Source of the DNA: Ceratodon purpureus
Lineage: Eukaryota; Streptophyta; Bryopsida; Pseudoditrichales; Ditrichaceae
Assembly (NCBI GenBank): GCA_014871385.1
Contig: CM026427.1
Span: forward strand, 11,966,430-12,030,429
DNA: 64,000 nucleotides
Direction: 5' to 3'
The notes beneath the pieces are model-generated. The model was not told the origin of the DNA and searched no databases. It saw only the letters and a list, made by a program, of their open reading frames with translations. This document shows, in pieces, positions 22,074-32,877 of this stretch (position 1 is the stretch's first letter; the number at the start of each line of letters is the position of its first letter). A program made the translations under genes and the position numbers.

Positions 22074-22550
22074 CTACAAGATTTGCAATACCTTGCGCAA
22101 AAGTTGCAATTCCTTTTCTCCAAGTTGCAATTTTTTGTGTCCAAGTTGCAATTTTTCGTGCCCAAATTGCAATTTTTTGTGTCCAAGTTGCAATTTTTCG
22201 TGCCCAAGTTGCAATTTTTCGTGCCCAAGTTGCAATTTTTTGTACCCAAGTTGCAATTTTTTGTGCCCAAGTTGCAATTTTTTGTGCCAAAGTTGCAATT
22301 TTTCGTGCCTAAGTTGCAATTCCTTGTTCCAAAGTTGAAATTTCATGTTCCAAAGTTGCACTTTCTCGTTAGAGAGTAGTTTTCTCTCTTCATCATTAAT
22401 GCATATGATGATATCCTTTTCCACTCTTCCTATCTGCTCTTTCACTCTTCCCATCTGTTCTCGTCTTCTTTCTTTTCGCTCTGCAATTCTTTTTATGTCC
22501 TCTTTCACTTTTTTCATTTGCTCTTCCAAATTTCCACCACCATCATCCAT
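22074..22550 (-). CDS. Possible heptad-repeat coiled-coil protein, 158 aa
   Basis: An open frame from ATG at 22550 (context aggagaATGG) to a stop at 22074. The first 60 residues are charged and helical (EEQMKKVKEDIKRIAERKER). They are followed by about a dozen seven-residue repeats of the type H-K-K-L-Q-L-G, encoded by the 21-bp minisatellite. Heptads with Leu at fixed positions plus a charged, non-repetitive N-terminus make this strand more protein-like than the opposite one, which is also open because 21 is divisible by three. The Gly in each heptad weakens a regular coiled coil. No homologue is recognised. Whether it is expressed cannot be told. Confidence 0.35.
   Translation of the reverse strand: MDDGGGNLEEQMKKVKEDIKRIAERKERRREQMGRVKEQIGRVEKDIIICINDEERKLLSNEKVQLWNMKFQLWNKELQLRHEKLQLWHKKLQLGHKKLQLGYKKLQLGHEKLQLGHEKLQLGHKKLQFGHEKLQLGHKKLQLGEKELQLLRKVLQIL
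22100..22370 (+). repeat. 21-bp minisatellite (about 12-13 units)
   Basis: Unit ttgcaattttttgtgcccaag, with variants ttcgtgcc and ttgtgtcc. Units stay in phase throughout with almost no indels, which keeps both strands open across the array. Confidence 0.95.
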
Positions 22551-23145
22551 TCTCCTCTACAACTCAATTCAATACGCAACCAACAATAAGAGCCCAATCT
22601 AAAGAATACAACCTCCTTGAACCTCAAGGATCAATAGAAAATAAAATAAAATCACGACCTATCCAATCCAAGATCTCTAAATCCAATTTCAACAATTCCA
22701 TAGAAAACACATCACAAAACAAGTGCAGAAGGTCTAGACACAGAGCTCTCAAAATATTGAAGTGGTCACTAGAGAATGGAAATTAATGCACGAAACCCTA
22801 ATAATCCTTTTTACAAGTTTGTCACAATTTCTCACAATACTTCACGATCAATTAATAGGTGGGGTAAAAATCTAAATTAATTTTCTAAATAACATCTAGA
22901 TACAATCATAGGTCAACAATATCTTGGTTTAAACTCACCCATTCAACCATAGAGAAAAGACCTCAACAAAAGAAAGCTTCCACCTTCTCACATAGCCTTA
23001 TATATTAAGTTATTTCATTGTAAGAACTAATAGTCCTTCTCTACTCTTTTTACTTTCTATTTCAAAATTAGATCAAATCCATAGATCTAAAAGTCCATCA
23101 ACTCCTTCATCTAGAGTAATCTGACTTTTTAAGTCTTTTACTATC
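22551..23145. other. Intergenic, AT-rich, nothing seen
   Basis: No ORF, repeat or RNA signal is recognised between the 21-bp minisatellite ORF and the Stowaway-like element. Confidence 0.5.
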
Positions 23146-23147
23146 TA

Positions 23148-26055
23148 CTCCCTTTGTCCCACTAAAAGACTGTTGTTTGCTAATAATATCGGATTTAAGG
23201 GCAATTCTATTTCTGATTTTCCAGAACCGTGTCATTAGCCTTAAACAATAATTTGGCCAAATTTAGAAAACAAGTTTGCCAAATTTAAAAATAAGTTGGC
23301 CAAATTTAAAAACAAGTTGGCCTCAAGCTCCCTTTTCGGGGTAATTAAAAAGTCAACCAAGAAACAAGCCTCAGGGGAAAACACCCCGAGGAATGGCAGA
23401 GGGAACGCCTAGCCAGACCCAAACAGGTCGAACCAATCATCACTCGTGTGACAGGCCACGCAAAGTAGAGGTTAAACAGAAACTGCCTAACTAAAAACTA
23501 ACTAGCCTAACCACCTAGCTAAACCCAGAGAAACTCCAGGGGAAACTAAAGGAAAGTCGAATCAAAGTGAAACTGAAAACGGAAACCTTCAAACGGTCAC
23601 AACCGACCACAGTGAAGACTCAAGGCAAAGGCACTGCCTACAAGAGAAAACACTAACGCGGGGACCCTAAGAAAAGGATCTGACACTAAGTCATGGCCCA
23701 GAAATCCGCCTGAGCTTGAAGCTCCGTGGGATCCTGGAGATCATCCGGGAGATCAAGCCCCGGTGTATCCAAAGCGACCTCGGAATTGATTTCGCCTTGA
23801 ATGTCTGTCATAATTTGGAGGATTATGTCTTCTGCCATCCTTTCCGCATGGGAAAGGGCCAATGCCGCAGGCAAAGCAGACGCTTGAGCGGGAGGGGAAG
23901 ACTCCCTTGGTGCAGAGGGAACCTCCGACTCCGACATGGATCTATACCCTTGGTCCTCCTCAAGTGGGGCTCCATTCCTGAATATCCTTGTAGAAGAAAA
24001 CCTGTTAGAGAGTTCTTGCGAGAGAAATTCATGATTGGGCGTGGGCTTCCACCGAGGGTTACCCACATCATTGGCACAGAATAAATTTCCTTGCGACCAG
24101 ATATGAAGGAACACTTCCTGCATCGCAAAGTGTTTCGCTGGTGACCGCTTCTTCCTGAACTTTTGCAGTTCCTTCAAAGCAGCCATTCCTACCTGCACAG
24201 TAGTTTGCCACGCCTTGAATATCGCTACTCTGAGGTGGAAGATCCCAGAATGGAGATCATGCTCAATATGTTGGCACCAAATGTACCACAATAGACAGCA
24301 CCGCAAGATGTAGAATGGTGTCTCGTCATTAATTTTGCATTTTTGACCCGCGTCCCACAGATGGTCTTCCTCCAACGTGTTTCGACGACCTGGGGGGAGG
24401 GGACGCCCAATGTCCCCATAGAGAGCTTCATCCCAGTTCCGAATCCCTGGCTGTCTTCTCGCTAAAGTGTGCAGGCGCCGAAGGTTGGTCCACGCCGCCT
24501 TAACTGCCTCGCATCCAAACAGCGCATGTTCACTCATCTGCAGGACACCAAGGTTGCATAAAGTGCAAATCCCTGAGTGCCCTATGCACTTACGCCTCCA
24601 AGCTCCAATCGGGAGTCCCTCCGCTATGGTTAACCAAACCATACTCGAAATCTTGCGGGGGATCCAATTGTGCCACAGTTTTGAGAAGAATTCTTGTTTC
24701 TGTCCAAAGCTGTATCCACTGGATTCCAGCCAGCAATCAAAGCCTAATTGTCTATATTGACTCTTAAGGATGATCCGATAATCCCTTTTACAGGAGTACC
24801 CTAAGAAATGAGTCTTCTTAAGGGCCCCCTCTCGCGGCCAAGACCATTCTTTCGGGTCAAAGGTTAAGTCCTTGACTTTACCACTTCTGAATGCCCACAT
24901 CGCATATCCCGAGACCTGGCCTCCCTTTGGGTTGAAGGCTATCACCTCGCCCGTGGCTGATCTCATGAGCACTTGTGCTTCACAAAACCTGTACTGTAGT
25001 AGGGGTACAGGATCCTCCGAGGTCCTCTGAAGTTGCTCCGAGCCTGGGAGGAATCCGTAAGCATCCGCCATCCAATGATCGTCCACAAAGGCTCTGAGAA
25101 AATAAATCTCCTTCTCTATCCAGTAGGGAGCATCGAGTATAACCCAATCCCCCTTCTCAAGCTCCTTAAGAGCCCTAAGATCCCATGAGCTAAGGGCTCT
25201 GATAACTTCAGAGTGTAGCATAACGATGTTCGATGACCGAGTCCGTCTGCTGAGGAGCTGAACATCGATAAAACGATTCCTGTCCAGGTCCCAGAAATCT
25301 CCCACTGTCTGCACGCCTTTAACAGACCAATTGCGGTAACGCAAGTTCTTCTCCACTCCAAACGGGTGACCTGCTTGCCGAAGGATTTCTGGTTTAAGAT
25401 ACAAGTGTTGTCAAAGCTTCTCATCCCTCGTAACCGCTGGTCCCTTCTTGCCTCCTCCCCTCACTGAGACCCACGCTGCCCAAATCGCCTTCCACAAAGG
25501 GGAACCATCCGGCTTGACCCGAACTGCTGTAAATAGCCAGTGCTTGCTAGGTCCCTAATCACCGTTACGGCGGTACTGCAACTGCTTCATTCTGGGTCGC
25601 AACAACGTCTTCCAAGGCTCATTTCCTGGTGCTAATGCCCTAACTAACATCTTCGCCATAAGTGCCCTTGCTTGCGCGTAAGGGTCAAAAATCTTCAATC
25701 CTCCCTTTATGGTTGGGATCACCGCCGTGTCCCACGCCACCTTCGCCCTAACCCTTTTATCTAGAGTGCCTCCCCACACAAAGTTTCTCACCAACAAACG
25801 CACCTTCAAGAGGACACTCTTACTGATATTGCAACAAGACGCTAAGTACCATATGCTGGCCAGGATCACTTGGTTAGAAACTAGGACCCTAGTTGCGAGG
25901 GACAACTTCTTCCCTGTCCAGAGGTTCAACTTCGAACGGATCTGGAAAAGTACCTTGGCGTCTTTAAAAACAAGTTGGCCAAATTCATGAACAAAGATCT
26001 TATTTAGGGGCAGATTTTTTGAGCAAACAACGGTCTTTTAGTGGGACAAAGGGAG
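23148..26055. mobile_element. Stowaway-like (Tc1/mariner) MITE, split by a LINE
   Basis: Inverted ends of about 34 bp: CTCCCTTTGTCCCACTAAAA onward at 23148-23181 and its complement at 26022-26055, one mismatch seen. TA is duplicated at 23146-23147 and 26056-26057. The CTCCCTYYGTCCCA start with TA target site is the Stowaway signature. Removing the LINE and one copy of its target duplication leaves a MITE of about 250 bp, a normal size. Its interior has short repeated phrases of the ttggccaaatttaaaaa type. Confidence 0.9.
23323..25962 (-). mobile_element. 5'-truncated LINE (plant L1-type), ORF2 C-terminal part
   Basis: Flanked by an 18-bp perfect target duplication TTTAAAAACAAGTTGGCC at 23305-23322 and 25963-25980. 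One minus-strand frame runs from about 25960 to the stop at 23686-23688. It begins in the region after the reverse transcriptase (KLNLWTGKKLSLATRV), then carries the RVT zinc-binding domain (about 24450-24720, with CTLCNLG and HALFGC) and a long tail. Two in-frame stops interrupt it (25555-25557 TAG and 25411-25413 TGA). The RT catalytic core is missing by 5' truncation. About 360 bp of 3' UTR follow. No clear poly-A tail is seen next to the duplication. Confidence 0.9.
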
Positions 26056-26057
26056 TA

Positions 26058-26866
26058 CATCAAAGCAATCTAACTCCAATGAGACTCATCTAGACTTCTT
26101 TAACTTTAGAATGGTTTAATTTTAATGTAATAAAGGCGGAGTAGTCTAACTCCAACGTACATGATTTATATTTTGGGACTCTTAATCTTTAGTCCATCCA
26201 TCTTCAATTGTGGATTGTCTTCCTTTTCCATCCCTTGCTTAGAAAACTTATTCATCCAACAAATATCCCTAGTTATAGTTTATCCTTAATTTCTAACTTC
26301 TCCATAGCCTTAAAAAAATTATAATTTTTTATTATTATATTTTTATTTATAAATATTTTCTAAAATATATTATAGAAAAACTTTTAAGATTTGATTCTTT
26401 TTTTTAACCATATATAAAAGAAACTTCAATAGTATCTAATTCAAAAATCTTGAAATAGTTTTTCTGGATTATTAATGTAATTATTGTTTAAAAACTATTT
26501 TTTACTTTTTGGTGCTAAAAAAATTCACACTCAATTCATCTATACATAGCCAATTTTAAATTAAAAAAATATTAAAGTCTATAGTTACTTGATTTTTTAA
26601 ATAAAAATAGTGTTTGTAATGTTCTTTTTGTTTTGTAAATACTTTGTTTATACAAGAAAATTAATAAAAGATTTTAAGTAAAACATTAAGAAATAAAAGT
26701 GATTTTATTTTTACTAAAAGTTTACACTCTAATTATGAAAGCAACATTTTTTAACAGCTTCAATTTTAATGTTGCTTAATTATTAATATTACATTACATA
26801 TAGCAGTTTGATTCGATGAGAACTTGTTTCACTTTGAACGATTTGGTTAAAAGGTTCCATGCTTGT
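26058..26866. other. Very AT-rich intergenic region
   Basis: No gene or repeat family is recognised. The stretch 26290-26800 is extremely A/T-rich. Confidence 0.5.
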
Positions 26867-26870
26867 TTAA

Positions 26871-27801
26871 CCCCTAAAGGTTCAAGCCGTTTTTGGGCCT
26901 CCAAAACCAGAAACTGTGATTTTTGACAACCTTGTAGAAGTTGAAGTATAATTCTTGATTTTTTACCTTTTTGATACATCCAACCGTAAGATCTCAAACC
27001 TTACTACCTGCACTAATACCATGTCAAATTTCAACGGTTGGATCTTTACCATTTGTGAGATTATAACGTTCAAAGTTTACTGTTTTTTTTCTTTTTTTGG
27101 CTTTGCGCAAAAGACATACTCTAAATGGTGCCAAGGGAGACTTGATTATTGTTACCTCAAACATTTTGCTCATATTTTTTTCCACGTAGGTAACTAAGTT
27201 GGGCACCTCCATGCAAAATTTTAGAGTCTCATTACACTTTTTTGGCCTTCATGCAAATTATTTTCGAGAAGAAGGTACAAAAACCACAATCTGGTAAAAC
27301 TTAAATGACGTGAAATGCTTTTGGTTTTTTAAAAAAGTAAACAGTCAAAAGTTACTTCCGTGAGTTTTTGAATTTTCGGAAAAAAAAAATTTGAAAAATT
27401 CCTAAATCTCAAATTTTGACAAATTTTGAAAGAAAAAATTGTAAAATTACCAAAAACTGTGAAGGTTGTTTCTGTGATTTTTGGAGGCTGCCCTTGTAAA
27501 ATTGGTAAGTTTTTTTACTTAGGCCACTTTGGATTTTGAGTAGTGAATTGGTTATGAACACATTTCCAAAAAAACAATTCTAAAAAACCTAATTTTAAAC
27601 TGCCCGTTTTGGACTTGAAACCTAAAATTTCTAGATGAAGGTTCTAAAAGTGAAATTTGGCTTTGAAAATTTTACCACATACACTTTGCGGTATAAGGAG
27701 CATCCAGTAAAATTCTTAGGCAAAAATATTACTTTTAACCCCTTCATCTAGGCTGCCCGAAACAGCCGAGAGCCATTTTGGATTTCCAGAACCTTTAGGG
27801 G
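26871..27801 (-). mobile_element. TTAA-flanked non-autonomous DNA element, copy 2 (931 bp)
   Basis: CCCCTAAAGGTTC inverted ends bounded by TTAA at 26867-26870 and 27802-27805. It is nearly identical over its length to 15584-16512 but inverted, so the two copies are recent relatives about 10 kb apart. There is no coding frame. Confidence 0.87.
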
Positions 27802-28553
27802 TTAAGAATTATTCTTCTGAAATATTTGTACATGTGGGGCACTTATGTTAGAATGTTATGCAATTTGTGGATTGATACACCAATTCTTGTTAGAATTATG
27901 ACATGATCTTTATTAGAAAAATAGCCTATACACCAAACTATGAAACAAACCTTGAGTAGCATATCTGCACAATAGATTAATATTTTGTTAATAATATTGG
28001 GAAACACCGTACTTGCATGGCCAGTTCAGCAGAAATTAAGTCTGTTTTTAATGTGCCAAAAAATCCATAATTTAAAAAAAAATTAAAAAAATCATATTGG
28101 TACTCAAAAAAACCGGAATCACAACGAAATTAGGATTGCCAAACTCAAAAACTTAAAATTGATTAATTATTCAGCACTAAGGTAGAGGGTACTAAAAGCG
28201 TGCATTTAAGCGATTCAGGTGTGTACATTATTCCAAAAAATGGGACAAAAATCTGAAGCAGTTGCAAGAGGAAGACCAATTGTTCCACATTGTGCGCATA
28301 AAATTCAGAGCACCAAATCTATAATGAAAAATCATCGAAGTGATGGTAAAAACAACCCCCCTACATGTGCCCTGACGATGCTAATTGTGCGTAATTAGAA
28401 ATACTATATCGACCTGACAGATGATCAAATCCGCCCATGCCGCTACCCTACACCGTGGAGCCACTTGATGCATGCACACATCGTGACCTGGAAATTTGGC
28501 CATCTGTGGACCCTGCTACTGAACATGGTGCTATCCGTTCTCCCCGCTTCCGT

Positions 28554-29297
28554 TCGGGGGAGAGCACAATAAAGTGTACCACAAAATGCAACATGTGATC
28601 ACTAGGAAGTGAATATGAAGTGTGCTGTTTTTTATTGCTCAAAGCTGATTTTGAGCATTTTGGTGTAGTTTTTGAGCATTTTAGTCACGTTTTAAGGTGT
28701 CACAAGGTATCTTGCAGGCATCTCCATAAAAAAAACATCTTCAATTGAAACTTGATTTGACCACTAGTTCTAAATCATGAAAATGAACTTTTCCAAAGTC
28801 TTAATTTCTTCATTTGGGACCCTCTATTGTCTTTAGAGGATGTTTTTTCCAATTTAAAAAACAATGTTCGGTGAAAAAAACCTCACAAAAAGTTTCGTTG
28901 AAAACAGCTCCCCGAAAACGTCCCAACGAAACTTTTCGGCTATACAAACTTCCAAAGGAATTGCTTAGGCCCATTTTTGAAACCGCAATTCACAATTGGA
29001 GGGTACAGCGCAGTCAAAAGTGATTTCTAACATTTGTGCACTCTTTTTGGTCCACTTCTTCAAATGACAGCATTCACTTTGGATCACTTGCCGTGACTCG
29101 TAAAGCTTCGTTAAAGGCACACATCGGTTCCAAAATTTTGTAGACTCAAAATGACCGAGTCTATTTTCTATACCCGAAGCCCCTTCCAACATATCATCAA
29201 ATTATATGTCACTTTTCTTAATGTTTACAACAATGGCTGAAATTGGCAATGAGCTAAGCACTTTTGTGGTACACTTTATTGTGCTTCCCCTCGTTCT
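28554..29297. mobile_element. Inverted-repeat (MITE-like) element nested in the pogo transposon
   Basis: GCACAATAAAGTGTACCACA at 28564 onward is matched inverted by TGTGGTACACTTTATTGTGC ending at 29284. Weaker pairing extends outward into the C-rich flanks. The ~740-bp interval has no coding frame. No clear target duplication was found, so it may be either an inserted MITE or a subterminal part of the host transposon. Confidence 0.6.
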
Positions 29298-29461
29298 CCA
29301 GAAGCCGCTGACACCCCACGATGTGCCGCCCCTTGCATCGTCGATGGCCGACTCTGTCAAGGTCTGAAACTGCCCATTGTGGGGGCGCGATGCATGCCCA
29401 ACGGCTTGTTAAGCGCACTTAAGTGTTCCGTGGAAACACCCGCCTTCTTACATCGTCGACG

Positions 29462-31888
29462 CTAAATCACAATCCGCATGTTCTCTCGGCACATAGGGGT
29501 AGACAGGGCACGAACTTGCAGCTCGCGCAAGCTCTCTTGGCGAGGTACACCTCCGTTGATGAAGGCGTGCATGCGATCTCCAGCGGCAGCACAAGCAGCT
29601 GGCGTCCACATCGCATCGAAGGCTTTCTTCCTCTCGCGATCCTCCCGGCGCCTAATCTTCTCCGCAGCAGCTTCCGACTTCTCCGCTTCTCGTCGTCGTT
29701 TTGAGCCTTCTGCTTCGCAACGCCTTTTCTCCCACTCCTCCTCAGCTCTTTTCTTGCGTGCAGACTTCTCCGCCATTATGTCGAGGTAGTCGTCAGTTGT
29801 TAGGATGATGCTGCGGGAATAGTGGACGATGGGTTGATCGCTCCGGGGGCGGGGAGCAGGTCGCACATGCTCTGGGAGGGACAAAAACTGCATGATCGAA
29901 GATTCATTGGAGGTGGATAGACTGTGTTGGAGATCAGTCCCCTGTGCGGGAGCTCGAGCTACATCACATGCGCGTTCCTCGAGGTTGCTGTCATCGAACT
30001 CAGCCTCTGCGACAAAATACTGCCGAGGCGGGCTGCTCTCTGGCTGCGTCTCCGGAATGATGCAATCTGCTTCGACTTCCTGGATTATCAGTCCCGCCAG
30101 CTCCTGCTACACACGCTCTAGTCCTTCGGAGAAGATTGTCTCCTCCTCTGCATCGTGGAAGCATTTGCTCGGCTGCATCTTACCGTCCATTTTTGTGCTC
30201 TTGAGGGGCCAAATCCCGCATGCTTCGAATTCCTTCTTGATGTTATGCTGGGTCATGGCTTTCTTCATAGAGAGAGATACCCACTGCGCCAGTACCTCTT
30301 TGGTAGCAGAGTGCCCCTTGTGACTCAAAGACCAAACATCTCGGTACATTCGGAATGCAGTCTTAAAAGGCTTAAATATGGAGACATCAAGGGGTTGAAG
30401 TGTGTGAGATGTATGGGAGGGCAGTGTGAGCATGTCCAGACCTGCATCTCTAGCCTGTCTCACAACCTCTATAGTGACATGGCTATTGTGACCATCAAGA
30501 ATTACCAAATGCCTACAGCTACTCAAAATGCCCCCCTTTTTCTTCACAGCCTCAATGAAATGAGAGAGCCATTTGGAGAACAAAATACCTGTCATCCACG
30601 CACGTGGCTGCATTGCCATCGTAGCACATGCCTCACATTTTTCAATGAAATTTCTATTTGGAAATCGCTTACCTTTGAAGATATAGAAGTTTGGAATATA
30701 ATCGCTTGCTGCATTCATACATGCAAGAACACTCAATCATTCCCGTTGATCTGGAATAATAGTGTGCACACATCGTGACCCTGTTTTCGCCAAAACTAAT
30801 CCTCCTCCGTTGCGGCCTGCTTGTGCACCCGACTCATCACAATTCCACACTTGGTGAGCACCATATCCATGAGCATCATATAACACTGCCAAATTCGCAT
30901 AGAATGAAGCAACACTATCAGGGCACAAGCCACGAGCTCTCCCTGCTTCAAGGTCGTGAGAGTGACGCAATGTCAACTCCGGGTGCCTCCTCCTAAACCA
31001 CTTGACCCAGCCTTGACCCGGGACACCGTTTTGGAAGGGAGTGGCTCGAAACTGAGTGATCTCAGCCACCTTCAAGCGACATTGAGTTACAGTGACGGGG
31101 TGCCCAATGTCTTGCATCTTCGATATCCATTTGACTAGAAGTCCTTCCTCTTCAGCTGACAGTACTCCAGGACGTTCTTGGTGTCGCCCTATTGTGCGCC
31201 CCATCACATGATCTCTCAGACTTGATGCAGGGATGTTGTAATTCCGTGATGCTGCGCAAATTGGTAATCCCTCATCAATGTCCCGAATGGCTCGCCGAAG
31301 GGACTCTGCTGTCCAATTGCCGTTTTTCTTCTTCCGGATCCTGCTCGCCGTTCCTCCATGCGGAGACTGTCTGCAGGCTGCATTGCCATTAGCTTCTTCG
31401 TGTTGATCAGGTCCAATGCCCACAGGTGGCTGTGCATTCCTTCTCTAGGTACCAGGGGACCGGAGATGGCCATGCCGAAGATGAATAGGGCGACCACGAC
31501 TACTGCGAAGACGACCAGGTTGGTCACAAAGACCATCAGGCCGAACATGAGGGCGGGGACCATCACCTATCAGAACAGGCCGAACACCATCAGCTCGATT
31601 AGCACGAGGAAGACCCTCAGCTACCATATGAGGACAAAGATCATCAGCTCCAAAATCAAGACGACGACCATGAACTCGCTGCCCATCAGGGTCATCAACT
31701 GAGTACCGCTCAAATGCACTCCGCCGCGACTCCACAGTGCAGTCAAACTGCAGCTGATCGCTACCGGTGCACCTAAATTCTATGTCGTCGAAGGCACCAT
31801 TCGGACTACTCAGGTCGGAGTCAGAGTGATCAGACTCTTCCTTCTCTAAACTGTCTACATCCTCTTCCATGTGCTCTTCGACATGCAC
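29462..31888 (-). pseudogene. pogo-type transposase, three in-frame stops
   Basis: A single frame from ATG at 31888 to the end at 29462 spans 809 codons. It is broken by in-frame stops at 31445-31447 (TAG), 30737-30739 (TGA, where related proteins usually have Trp) and 30107-30109 (TAG), with no frame change. In order it shows an acidic N-terminus and a psq-type helix-turn-helix (about 31330-31200, NGNWTAESLRRAIRDIDEG). A CENP-B-like second HTH (about 31170-30950) and the DDE_1 domain follow. The three acidic positions are visible: CDESGAQ (about 30820), ILDGHNSH (about 30490) and QPLDVSIFKPF (about 30380). A charged helical tail ends it. With TGA inside the catalytic domain the copy should be inactive. 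Confidence 0.9.
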
Positions 31889-32513
31889 AAGTTAGGTACA
31901 AAATTGCATCCATGACTCTAAGGGCATTGACGCTAATACCATGACTTCGATGCCACTGGCTCCGATCAGGTTGCATGCAAACGAAGGTGTGCAATGGTAA
32001 ATGCGGCCAGATTGAGGGAGTGCAATGCAAGCCCGACCCTTTATCACCTTAATACGACTGCTGCGATTATCAATGTTGTTTGTGGGAGGCAACTTTTCCC
32101 CTCCACTGCGACTCATGATGCACACCCATGCAGAATTTTTTTTACTCCCACCATTAAACAATTGCGGCTTACAATGAAAGCACCACCGTTTTCAGCAAGC
32201 TGCAAAAACCAACTGTCGTGATTGGGAGCCACCGCTCACTAGAGAGTGCACTGGTGTCTGATTATGAACATTTAGTTGCACACTAAGTTTATAAGTAATG
32301 TCAGATCAGCTGAAGATTGACGTGCACTTCGAAGCCAAAAGCATGCAGCAGCTGCCGCCAACACGCCCTTGATTTAACTAATTTCGTCGTCCACTGGAGC
32401 TAATTGTGCACTTCTGCCAGGCCGCACAGGTTTCAGCCCTGCACTGGTTGGTTTTGATGCCCGGACCCACGCACGGTTTTCGGGCATGCACGCTTTTAGC
32501 ACCCTCTACCTTA

Positions 32514-32876
32514 CAGTGCCCAATTGGACATTGCACGTCCAGTATCAAGTCCAACAAAATCTGGAACAGTAATTCAAATTTGTTCTTCTTGGTAGAGCTT
32601 TCTCTTATGCAACCAATAGTAGAAGGATCTCTTGCACCGATTGTTTTGAAGACGTAGAAGTTTCAAGTTTCAAGTTTCAAGTTTCAAGTTTCAAGTTTCA
32701 AAATAGAATTTAGAATCAACGTGAAGATCATTACAGTACATTGCGAAACTGTTTCATTTTCTCTTTTCCTTTCAACACAACAACGCATAATCCTTCACAA
32801 ATCAAAGCGTAGAGACCTAAGCTCCCTTATTATCGACGAACTTAGGAAAAGAATTATCACTGCAAAACAAAACAGT
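32514..32876. repeat. Intergenic with (GTTTCAA)6 microsatellite
   Basis: Six perfect 7-bp units lie at 32660-32701, between the transposon end and the IRX10-like stop codon. The rest is probably 3' UTR of the IRX10-like gene. Confidence 0.8.
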
Positions 32877-32877
32877 G

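Larger units (their letters stand above)
28180..32511 (-). mobile_element. pogo-type (Tc1/mariner superfamily) DNA transposon, full-length but decayed
   Basis: 4332 bp with 26-bp inverted ends AGGTAGAGGGTRCTAAAAGC plus GTGCAT (28180-28205 and 32486-32511, one mismatch). TA is duplicated at 28178-28179 and 32512-32513. Inside is one transposase on the minus strand. Ends, TA target and gene all agree with the pogo group. A separate inverted-repeat structure lies between the left end and the gene (28554-29297). Confidence 0.93.

Noticed and set aside
21951-22379. 142-codon plus-strand ORF (KLQFFVP repeats)
   Set aside because: Same 21-bp array as the minus-strand ORF. This strand lacks a charged non-repeat domain and gives a very hydrophobic, low-complexity product.
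28180-32511. Alternative reading as a retroelement
   Set aside because: Short inverted ends, TA duplication and a DDE_1/CENP-B-type protein identify a cut-and-paste DNA transposon. No reverse transcriptase is present.
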